A stretch of DNA of 64,000 bases from Erythroxylum novogranatense. Lineage: Eukaryota; Streptophyta; Magnoliopsida; Malpighiales; Erythroxylaceae. Location of the stretch: positions 30,707,402 to 30,771,401 of the forward strand of contig CM057230.1 in the NCBI GenBank assembly GCA_029891385.1, written 5' to 3'. The first letter of the stretch is position 1. Every line of letters begins with the position of its first letter. The position numbers and the translations under genes are program-made. Shown here in pieces: positions 21,413 to 31,130 of this stretch. A model generated the notes under the pieces. That model ran no database searches and had not been told where the DNA came from. It saw only the letters and a program-made list of their open reading frames with translations.

Positions 21413-22343
21413 GATTTCCCCTTCTTCTCCGATCGATTTTCGTCCATTTCTCTCTCTAAAACTACCATTAACACTCTCAACTACTCAACTCAACCATAAT
21501 AAATGCCATAAATGCTCAAACAACCATTAATAACAACATTAAAGCCATTAAAACTTACCAATCGAAGATCAATCCACAAATCTCTCGAAATCACCGTAAC
21601 CTAAAATCCTTGAAATCAACGATAACCCACTCTCGATCCTTCTCAACCTTCATCAATCACAATAAACCAGTTAGGCTAGCATAATGAGAAGAAAACCATA
21701 AAGAAAGATCAAAGAATCCTCACCGGTGGGAGGAATCGAAGATCGCCATGGGAGGAGGAAGAGAAGAAGAAATGTTCAAGCCTTAGGGTAAATCCCCAAA
21801 TTTCAAACCTAGCTATTTATGGGCATAGGTCTCTAAATCAGTCCAAATTTCAGTCTCTAAATTTCAATGGCTCAATATTTTAATATCTTAACAGTATAAC
21901 TCTAATATTTCCTTTGCCATTGGACAATTCTTTCGAGATTATCTGATCAATCGATCGGTCCTTCAAAATTTCCGGTCCGGGCATTTTCTCCCGAATTTTC
22001 TGAAAATTTCCTATAAGTCGCTATCAGTAGCCAATCACTCTTAGACTATTCTAAATCCATTATTTGAACCCAATTACTCCTAATTTCTCAATCAATCAAT
22101 CCAGTCAGTCCAGTCAATCCACAATCCAATCAATTCTTACTCACAATTAAAATGCCGGAAAATCATGAATGCATGTACCTATGAATAAATGTCCATGCAA
22201 TAAACTTGTTCCTCTATAATCAGAGGCCAGTAACATGCTCAATCAGTGAATGCAATGAAACCTATCAGTCTAACCAAATATTACCATAATACCCTTGCTA
22301 ATAGTAACGGGATGTTACATTGAGGCAGTGATGAAGTGGAAAG

Positions 22344-22697
22344 TGTAACATCCCGTCACCGATGGGAAGGTTATATTGATAAATTGGGACGGGATAGGAT
22401 TTTACCGCATAATATCGACTGAACATTCATTTGGCCTCTAATTGTAGTGGATTGAGTACTGATTATATGTATATGAACTGGTTTGAGTACTGAAATAGTA
22501 TTTGATTGAAAATGTTTTCATATTATGCCCAAATTGTTTCTTGATATCTGGCACTTTCGATTGTTTTCAAAAATAAAAAAATATCCTACTAAGTACTTGA
22601 ATTGTTTTGACTGCTCTAGCATACCACCCTCACGGGTCACGGGCTCGGATATCACCGTCGATGTCAGGTTCGGGTCTCGCAGGAGTGAGGTGCTACA
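22344..22697 (+). repeat. Internally deleted 5' LTR of the non-coding element
   Basis: It begins TGTAACATCCC and ends GAGGTGCTACA. The first about 125 bp match the start of the 3' LTR and the last about 230 bp match its end (from about 28717). The promoter, leader and all central modules are missing, so this copy cannot be transcribed from its own 5' LTR. Confidence 0.9.
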
Positions 22698-22701
22698 TTT
22701 G

Positions 22702-22713
22702 TGGTATCAGAGC
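22702..22713 (+). other. Primer-binding site (initiator Met tRNA)
   Basis: TGGTATCAGAGC lies 4 nt after the deleted 5' LTR and is a perfect match to the usual plant site. Confidence 0.95.
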
Positions 22714-25700
22714 CCAGAAGTACAATCTTACATGGGCATTCTGAGAAAAATGTGTCAAGTACATGCATTTAAGTCATGTCACAATGAGCGGTGACAAGCG
22801 ATCCCCGATCGGCATATGAGTCACATGCATGGGCATGTATCAGTCGTTTAAGCGGTTAGAAATAGTGAGGAAATGAGAATAGGTTAGAATGTGATAAGAG
22901 GAAGTTGTGAATATTGTGGAATAAGGAAAAGTGTATGATTCGATTAGACAAATGAAAATTTAGTGTATTGGTATTGGTGGATATAGTGTGAAACGCAATA
23001 TCGGAGTTATAATGTGGTATATCCTTAAATGTGGAACAGATATAAATATAGAATTGTGGATTGATAGAGGAAAATAGAGATGTGTTAGAGTTTGCAAGAT
23101 TTCAAGTGTATAAAGTGGATGAAAATAAAATGTTCTATGATCTAGAGAAGGTACAATTGGATTTGATTTCTGTGACGAGAGTTATGGATAATGATTCACG
23201 ATCTTGAGTCAAATAGATCAAGAATGATTGTATACCTATGATACTGATTGGAGTGTGAAAATACGTGGTTATGATGTAGTAATGAAAGGACTGAAATGTA
23301 AGACACTGATAATGACAGATGAAAGAGTCGCCAAGGTTTAGTTGAGTTGCTTGAGTAAATACACACCTGATTATGGGAGCCCCATGGCAAGTAAAAATAT
23401 TAAGCTCAATTGTCTCATATGTGTAGAGATGACATGGGAAGAAATTGGTGAGTTCGTGGCTAATTGTTAGTCATAGTCCCTATCGTTTAAAGTTCAATAT
23501 GAGTTAGAATAAGAAACGAAAGTAATTATAGTGATCAATTGGGAATGAATGGAGAGTGTTTATGATCCTCATGATTGGGAACGACTGCAAAAATGGAAAG
23601 TGTTGTCAAAATTGAATGAAAACAAAGTATCCTTAGCGTAAGTGATAAATTGGTATATTGACGTAATGATTTTCAATGGTATGTACTGTAATGAACAGTA
23701 TTAAAAGGATGTTCTTGGTATGTGGATTATGGCATAGATTGATATACATGGGATATTGAGTATAGCTGGAATTGATTTCCTATGGTATTGAAAAGGAAAT
23801 AATGACAATAGTTGATGAGTAGAAATTTCATAAATGCTATCGATGAAAATAGTAAGAAATCTTCTTTCAAAGAAGAATTTACCTGAATTAGGTACGATGA
23901 TCAGATGATTCGATTTGCAAGTGATTAACGAAAGGACAATATAGGGATAAATCAGAAGGAATTACAGGTTAACTTGGGAGTCATAATCTTATTTGAGACT
24001 CAAGTGTAAGAAATAAAATCACATCGAGAAGATATGCCTATGTTAAGTGCAAGGAATCTGATTTTGTAATAGGATTATTGATCATTAAGGAGACAATATT
24101 TGCGAATTTGAGGAGAATATTAGTTTACGAATAATTGGTGTAAAATTGTTCGGGAAGTAAAAAGTCAATGTGATGAATGTTTATTCTACCCAGGGAGTGA
24201 TCAATAGTAAATAAATTGGGTTACGTGGAGAAATTAGTGTAAAGGAATAGACGTTAAAACACGTCATTGTGGAACTGAGAGGTTCCTCATTGGGAAAATC
24301 GGATGCATAAAGAGTTATAAAAATCAATTATGGGTATAGGGAATTTTGGGTTGAAATTGTCAAAGATATCAATGCCCCGGTAGTGTTATATTGTTGAAGA
24401 GTGAAATGTTTCGGTTATGTTTAAATTGGATAGTGACTATGATCATTAATGATGTATTTATAGTATGTGAAAAGTGGAGAAGAATATTTTGCATGGATAG
24501 GGAAATCTTTCATATCATGAAAGCTTCAAAAAGGTAATCTTAGTTGATCAAATAAATTATGAATGAATTAGTATTTGGACATGGCATATTGGGAGACTTA
24601 ATGATAATAGAGGTAACGATAAAATGCAAGGTTATAAGGGAATATATATGGGATGGAGTTATTTAAATTAGTCAGATATCTTGGATCGTCCATAAATTGT
24701 TAAAGATCAAAATTGTTTGAGGAAAACGTGTGAATCATACAATTGATGAGTATAAAAAGGAAACATTTGGAGAAAATTGCAAATTGAGTATTGATCGTAA
24801 CGCTTTTATGTGGAGATTTTGCAATATATGTATAGAAATGTCGATAAAGGTTAAGATGCAATCGATGAAATTGTTATGGGATATTTCTTGAAAGTTTGGA
24901 GATTTCATTTGTACAAAAACATTTATGGATATGTCTATGAACATATAAATCGATAACGGTCACGAGATATTTCGAGAATTTGAAAGATTTAAAAAGGATT
25001 TTGCGATTGAGTATTTCACAATTAAGCTAGTGATGCAATTGACTGGATGGAATAGAAAATTCAAGAGCAGAAGATCATGAATTGAGCGATAAGGCTATTA
25101 AACCTAGTGTATTACTGAGTGCAACTGTCGAGCTAGCAAAGGGACAAAAAGAAAGTATTATTCGCTTTTGGAATTAAAAAAAAACTGGTGTGTATAAAAA
25201 GGGTGAGCAAAACCCGAATTGAGGATTTAGAATTTGCGACCCTTATAAAGAATTGCGAATGAATCCAATTTTTGAGTGAATGATATTTAGGATTGAATTA
25301 AGAGATATGGGTGATACCACTAAAGAAATTGTTAGAGAAATAGCGAGGAGCGATCAGAGCCCTATGGTTCAGTAAGAGTGAATTGATGGTTTAGAGGGAA
25401 AAATCGAATGATTATATATGTGAATAACCAACAGCCTTGACTGTTGGAGACAAATGTAAAACTGGTACTTTTGGAGTTCACAGGGACATAAGATCAATGT
25501 ATAGTTCAGATTGATTGTGGTTATATCAATTGTTTTATTGGTGACACCATTTGAATATTGTACAATGTTGATAAGTGAAATGAATTTGTAATAGGGATTA
25601 AGAAATCCAAGGTAATGACAATGAGTCGAGTTGATTATTATCGAGGTTATTAGAATCTTATGAGATTAGTGTTTAATACTAAAGTGGAGGTAATCTGATA

Positions 25701-26133
25701 AGTAACAAATGAAATGCTTCGTAATGTATCGCCTCGACCAAAATGAATAGATGGAGATAAAGGTAAATGGGAAACTAAATTGTGATTAAATGACCTCTAT
25801 GTGATTGTGGTGTTAATAGATGGGTAAGACAGGTTTAAAACCAAAAGATGATTGATTTGTTAAGTGTTACATGGATGTGATTAGGAAATATTGTTATAAT
25901 CGGTATACGTATTATTGATACGAAAATGAAGAATTGCGAGTAATCATGAGGAATCAGTTATGATAGTGTAAAGATTGAGAAAGAAAAAAGAGTGATCGAT
26001 TGTATTGATTCAGTATATTTGACAGGAATTGGTCATGTAGTGAAATAAGTGGGACACAGTATATAGTGATCGAAACAATTCCCCTGTTTCTCGAATCAAT
26101 CGTATATGAAATTTCGAGGACGAAATTTTTATT
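22714..26133 (+). mobile_element. Non-coding internal region of the LARD-like element
   Basis: About 3.4 kb of AT-rich, purine-biased plus-strand sequence with dense stops in all frames. I recognise no protein domain. A near-perfect palindrome, CAACAGCCTTGACTGTTG (25429-25446), recurs in the internal remnant of the 33587-44758 element (41734-41751). The end carries 'atttcgaggacgaa' followed by the polypurine tract, as in coding relatives. Confidence 0.7.
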
Positions 26134-27077
26134 AGGAGGGGAGAATTGTAACATCCCGTCACCGATGGGAAGGTTATATTGGTAAATTAGGACGGGATAG
26201 GATTTTACCGCATAATATCTACTGAACATTCATTTGGCCTCTAATTGTAGAGGATTGAGTCATTTGACACATGCACTGATAGGTACATGCATTCATGACT
26301 TTTCCCGGCATTTAATTGTGATACGGTTATGAATTGTGAAATTGTGAATAATTAGGTTTGCTTATGAATTATGGAGAATTGTGGAATAATTGGGATTGAA
26401 AATTTAATAGGAAATGTTTTAGAGTAATTGCTAATTGGCAGTGACTCTTCAGAAATTCTCTGTAAATTCGGGAGAAAATGTCCGAATCGAAATTTTTCTG
26501 AGTGGCGGACCGACTGACTGTATAGTACCGAAATAATTGTTCAATGGCTATGGGAATTTAGAAATATGATTTTAAGAATTAATGTGTCGAGCCACTGAAA
26601 TTCGGAGACAAATTGGATTGGAAATGAAATTGAAAAGAGAAAGAGATTTACAAGTATTATAGGTGAAAAGGACAAGAGGCTTAAGGAATTAACCCTTTTA
26701 AATGCTTTAGAATTTCAAAAGGAAGAAAGGAAATCCTCTTCTCCTAGGGCACGATTGTTCTTCTCCTCAGTGATTTTCGATTCTTCCTTAGAGATTTGTG
26801 TTTGTTCCTTCCTTGTGGTTAAAGATGGATGAAAACCCTTGAGAGGAAGAATATTTGATGAGTTTAGAGGGTTCACCGTTGGTGTTGAGAGAAGGGAAAG
26901 GAATTGGAGGAAATTCGAAGATTGAGATTTTGAGCTTGATTTGGTAAGTGATTTGGTTTAATGTTGTTATTTATTGTTGTTTAAAGCATTTATGGCATTC
27001 ATTGTAAAGGGTTGGGTAGTTTAGAGCAGTTAATACTGGTTTTTAGAGAGAGAAATGGTGAAAATCGATCGGAGAAG

Positions 27078-27228
27078 ACGACCCTGCGTTAGCACGTTGC
27101 GACGAGCGATAGGTATGGACGTCGCGACGAGCAAGATTATGAGTCGCGGCGAGCCCCAAGGGAAATGTTCGCCACGGCGAGCGACCTTCTTGACGTCACG
27201 ACGAGGGCTCCTGCATCGCGGCGAGGAA
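27078..27228 (+). repeat. GC-rich palindromic island (GTCGCGAC type)
   Basis: Repeated GACGTCGCGACGAGC and GTCGCGGCGAGC words lie in AT-rich surroundings. The same words occur in the otherwise different LTRs at 45850-46012 and 57029-57141. Confidence 0.85.
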
Positions 27229-28190
27229 TTTTTTTTGTTTGAAAAATGTGTTTTAGTTTTTGGCGCATAACTTATGGTGTAGACCTCCAATTGAGGTGAT
27301 TCTTGATTTGTTATAAGCTAGAGAACGAGGTCTACAGTTGAGGAAAAGAATGAGAGTTTGAATTTGGATTTTTGAGATCTCAATTAGTGAAAGAAAGTTA
27401 AGGATGTGATTGTATTGCAACCTAAGGATGGTTTCTGATAATTGGGTTATAATTGTGAGAATTATGAATGCAAATTCAATGCAATTGGAGTCTTCAATAG
27501 GTGAATTTGATCTAGTTCAAATGATATTGGTTTTGAGATTTTTGTGAAATTAGCCTAGTGTATATAAATTGGCAAATGGAACTAAACAGTAGAAATGAAT
27601 CTAGTGGAGTTCTATGATATGTTATTGAATCGAAATCAGTTATTATTGATAAATTGAGTGAAAGTTAGAAATTTACAAAAGAAAGTGAAATTTGGAAATA
27701 GCGTCGGGAAGGTCGTGAATAGGCATAGTACATCTTTTTAATTAAAACATGTGCATCATTAAATTATTTCTGATTGTGCATTTTGGTAATTGGAAATTGT
27801 TTGGTATTTTAGAGGCACCGTTGGAACGACAATTCTACGGATATTCTTTGAGACTTCAGCGGGTAGCTCGAGAATGCGGTGAGTAACCTAGTTGGTTCCT
27901 CGGTCTTTATGTATTTAATATTATATGCATTGATGCCATGCGGAGATAATGGATGGATATATGTGTTTGACTTTGATTGATTTCGGACCATGGGTGTCCG
28001 AAATATTAAATATGTGATATTGTGTGTAAATGACTATGAATGCATCAATGAAATAAATCGTAAATGTATACGACTGAATTACCGGACTGAAAGTCCGAAG
28101 GAATAGGAAATGGAATTGAAATGTGAATGACTGTAAATGGAAATTGGAACATGTGCATTCATGCATAATGGCATGATCAGATAATGACAG

Positions 28191-28362
28191 TTGTGACCGG
28201 AGCAGCCAACGATTTTCAGAGCTTAAAGCTTAACGCAATCAGGGCCTCGAGCCCAACGTATATGTTAGAGCCACAGGCTCAATGATCAGGGCTTCAAGCC
28301 CAACATAATACCGAGCTTCGAACGCGTCTGATTACTGATCACTGATAGGCGCTCGGTCACAA
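28191..28362 (+). repeat. Hairpin array with closing stem
   Basis: The closing stem is TTGTGACCGGAGC with GCGCTCGGTCACAA. Inside are GGGCCTCGAGCCC (28242-28254), GAGCCACAGGCTC (28268-28280), GGGCTTCAAGCCC (28289-28301) and an eroded GAGCTTAAAGCTT near 28219. Confidence 0.75.
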
Positions 28363-28500
28363 TACCGTAATAAATTGGACAGTGTCACATGTGCATTGCA
28401 TATTGGGTGTGATTGAATGTAAATTGTGTGAAAGGCGAAACGCCTTACTTTTGAGAAATGTGATTATATGTGATATATGGTAAATCGATTGTATATGCAT

Positions 28501-28573
28501 GAATTGAGTGAACCATCGATGATGGTTTCTCACTGAGTTCGCAAACTCACCCAACATTGCAATTATTTTTCAG
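28501..28573 (+). promoter_or_regulatory. Conserved palindrome box with 3' splice-like site
   Basis: ACCATCGATGATGGT, then TGAGTTCGCAAACTCA, then TTATTTTTCAG/G. Confidence 0.72.
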
Positions 28574-28954
28574 GGTTTGAAGAGTACCTCGTTAGTGAAA
28601 CGGGAGTATGAGTCCTGCAAGAGTGACAGAGTTTGAAGTCGGGATCGGTTTCATGTCTGTATTTGAGTCATTCTGATTTATATGTGTAAATTTGTGTTTT
28701 CGCAGATAAATGGCTATGATTATATGTATATGAACTGGTTTGAGTACTGAAATAGTATTTGATTGAAAATGTTTTCATATTGCGGGCCCAAATTGTTTAC
28801 TGATATGCGCGCACTCGATTGTTTTCAAAAATAAAAAATATCCTACTAAGTACTTGAATTGTTTTGACTGCTCTAGCATACCACCTTCGCGGGTCACGGG
28901 CTCGGATATCACCGTTGATGTCGGGTTCGGGTCACGTGGGAGTGGGGTGCTACA

Positions 28955-29530
28955 GAAAGTCCCAAGGAATGTGTCGGAGATTCGGAGTTTCCTAGGATTG
29001 GCCAGGTATTACCGGCAGTTTGTCGAGGGGTTTTCACTAATCTCAGCCCCTCTGACAAAACTTATGAGGAAGAATGTAGCTTTCAGATGGACTGAGGAGT
29101 GCTAGAAGAGCTTTGAGGGGCTGAAACATTGGTTGATTACTGCACCGGTATTGGCTATTCCATCAGGGACTGGTGGTTATGAGGTGTATAGTGATGCATC
29201 GCATCAGGGATTAGGATGTGTTCTGATGCAGCATGGCAGGGTGATTGCTTATGCCTCGAGACAGTTGAGATCTCATGAGGTAAACTATCCAATGCATGAT
29301 TTAGAGTTCGCTGCAGTTGTCTTTACCCTAAAAATTTGGATACATTACTTGCATGGTGAGACTTTCCAGATCTTTACTGATCATAAGAGTTTGAGATACT
29401 TGTTGAGTCAGAGAGAGTTGAATTTGAGGCAGAGGAGATGGATTGAGCTGCTGAAGGATTATGATTATACTATTGAGTACCACCCAGGAAAGGCTAATGT
29501 GGTGGCAGATGTTTTGAACAGGAAGTCTCA
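28955..29530 (+). pseudogene. pol: RT connection and RNase H of the large chromovirus
   Basis: This is the continuation of pol after the GAAAG insertion. It holds the RT C-terminal phrase IRSFLGLARYYRQFVEGFS and a Ty3-type RNase H, which removes the RNA strand of the hybrid. Catalytic acidic positions are visible in order: [18 protein letters not shown], and a final aspartate in VVADVLNRK. One stop interrupts it, TAG at 29103, where the sister element has CAG. The rest is open in one frame into integrase. Confidence 0.92.
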
Positions 29531-30900
29531 CATCAGTGCAGCTCAGATTCAGGTATTAAGGTTACCTCATTTGATTCAGTTGAGAGTTTTGAATGTGCAA
29601 TTAAATTTGGAGCAGGATGGGGCTTTGATAGCCACTTTGAAGCTCAGACCGATGCTACATGACAGGATCAGGAGAGTTCAGGACAAGGATCCTGCTATGG
29701 TGAAGCTGATTGAGAAAGTGAAGACTGATCCGAATTCTGAATTTGAATTGAGAGATGAGACATTATGGCTGGGACAGAGGCTATGTGTGCCTGATGTGGA
29801 TGATTTGAGGCGAGAGATTCTGGAGGAAGCTCATATGGCTACCTATGCTATGAATCATGGTATTACCAAAATGTATAACACTTTAAAACAACATTTCTGG
29901 TGGCTTGGCATGAAAAAGCAGGTGGCAGAGTATGTATTCAGGTGTATGACGTGCCAGCAAGTTAAAGCTGAACATCAGGCTCTAGTGGGGAAACTCCATT
30001 CGTTGCCTATTCCCGAGTGGAAACGAGAACGAATCACTATGGACTTTATCATGGGGTTGCCTAAGACTCTGAGGCAATATGATGCTATCTGGGTCATAGT
30101 GGACCGGTTAACTAAATCAGCCCATTTCTTGCCAGTGAGGGAGAATAATTCACTTGATCAGTTAGCCCAGAAGTATGTGACTGAGATAGTGAGACTGCAT
30201 GGGGTTCCAGTGTCTATAGTATCAAACCGGGATCCCAGATTTACTTCGAGATTCTGGAAGAGTTTGCAGTCTGCTATGGGTACCAGGTTGAGTTTTAGCA
30301 CAGCTTTTCATCCTCAGATAGACGGACAGAGTGAGAGGACAATTAAGACTGTTGAGGATATGTTTCGAGCTTGTGTATTAGAGTTTAGAGGAGCATGGGA
30401 TTAGTATTTAGCTCTGATTGAATTTGCTTATAACAACCATTATCACAATAGCATCGGGATGGCACCATATGAGGCCTTATATGGAAGACAGTGTCGATCG
30501 CCTCTGTATTGGGATGAAGAGGGTGTGAGAATGGTTGAGGGCCCATAATTGATTCAAGATACAGTGAATAAGGTAAAGCTGATCCGGAGCCGAATTAAAG
30601 TGGTTCAAGATAGACAGAAGAGTTATGTGGATCAGCATCGGAGGGAGATGGAGTATAGTGTAGGAGACAAGGTTTTCCTACGTGTGTCACCGTGGAGAGG
30701 AGTGCTGAGATTCGGTAAAAAGGGCAAGTTAAGACCTAGGTATATTGGTCCCTATGAAATCATTGAGAGGATAGGACCTTTGGCCTATAAGCTGGCTTTA
30801 CAGAGTGAGATGTCTCAGCTACATAATGTCTTTCATGTGAGTATGTTCCGGAGATACCAATCAGATCCGACACATGTGATACCGGCTCAGGAGATTGAGG
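29531..30900 (+). pseudogene. int: Integrase of the large chromovirus
   Basis: Integrase inserts the cDNA into host DNA. The N-terminal zinc-binding HHCC is visible ([13 protein letters not shown], then RCMTCQQVK). The D,D,E core is visible as [18 protein letters not shown] and DGQSERT. The end of the core reads MAPYEALYGRQCRSPLYW. The GPY/F module follows (RPRYIGPYEIIERIGPLAYKL). TAG at 30402 (CAG in the sister) and TAA at 30546 interrupt a frame that is otherwise continuous. The catalytic residues are all present, so the copy died by nonsense mutation rather than by loss of the domain. Confidence 0.93.
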
Positions 30901-31130
30901 TGGCTAGCAATCTGAGTTATGTTGAGGAGCCGGTCAAGATTGTGGGATCACGGGTTAAGCAGTTGAGGAACAGGGTTATCCCATTAGTGAAAGTCCTATG
31001 GAGAAACCACTCAACTGAGGAAGCAACTTGGGAGACAAAGGAGCATATAAGGAGACAGTATCCTCACCTGTTCGACCAAGCAGGTAAGAATTTCGAGGAT
31101 GAAATTTTTATTAGGAGGGGAGAATTGTAA
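30901..31130 (+). CDS. Chromodomain tail of the large chromovirus polyprotein
   Basis: After LSYVEEPVKIVGSR the tail reads VIPLVKVLWRNHSTEEATWE and ends near YPHLFD, the pattern of the C-terminal chromodomain of Tekay/Del chromoviruses. In that clade it is thought to bind modified histones and steer integration to heterochromatin. The frame runs without break from 30549, passes through the polypurine tract (coding F-I-R-R-G-E-L) and ends at TAA 31128-31130, inside the first bases of the 3' LTR. The fragment is not expressed as an intact polyprotein because of upstream stops. Confidence 0.85.
31113..31125 (+). other. Polypurine tract of the large chromovirus
   Basis: AGGAGGGGAGAAT directly precedes the 3' LTR, the plus-strand primer position. 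Identical tracts are at 26134-26146 and 55960-55972. Confidence 0.92.

Larger units (their letters stand above)
19593..22319 (-). mobile_element. Solo LTR (TGTAA type, reverse) in RT, TSD TTGAG
   Basis: The insertion of 2,727 bp starts TGTAGCACCCC and ends GGGATGTTACA on the plus strand. It is flanked by TTGAG at 19588-19592 and 22320-22324. On the minus strand it has the family order: donor-like GTAAGT (21558 down), GC-rich island (21250-21412), TATAG and exon-like box (20762-20700), GTGAGT, hairpin array with its own closing stem (20314-20436), palindrome box and TTTTTCAG (19978). No PBS or coding region is present. Confidence 0.95.
22344..28954 (+). mobile_element. Non-coding LTR element (LARD-like), TSD GAAAG
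   Basis: The insertion is bounded by GAAAG at 22339-22343 and 28955-28959. It has a 5' LTR (22344-22697), a perfect PBS (22702-22713), an internal region of about 3.45 kb, a polypurine tract (26134-26146) and a 3' LTR (26147-28954). The 5' LTR matches both ends of the 3' LTR but lacks about 2.45 kb between them, a deletion. The internal region shows no gag or pol frames on either strand; only its last about 40 bp match the end of a chromovirus pol. This fits a non-autonomous derivative mobilised by enzymes from relatives such as the two coding elements here. Confidence 0.88.
26147..28954 (+). repeat. 3' LTR of the non-coding element
   Basis: This LTR of 2,808 bp shows the full architecture: donor-like GTAAGT (26944), island of GTCGCGACGAGC words (27078-27228), TTTTAG and exon-like box (27813-27878), GTGAGT (27879), hairpin array (28191-28362), palindrome box and CAG (28573). 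It ends with the 'gctcggatatcaccg' module shared with the solo LTRs 36213-40472 and 50763-54762. Confidence 0.92.

Noticed and set aside
22714..26133. Decayed gag-pol in the internal region of the 22344-28954 element
   Set aside because: I looked for RT, RNase H, integrase and knuckle motifs on both strands and found none; only the last 40 bp match the end of pol.
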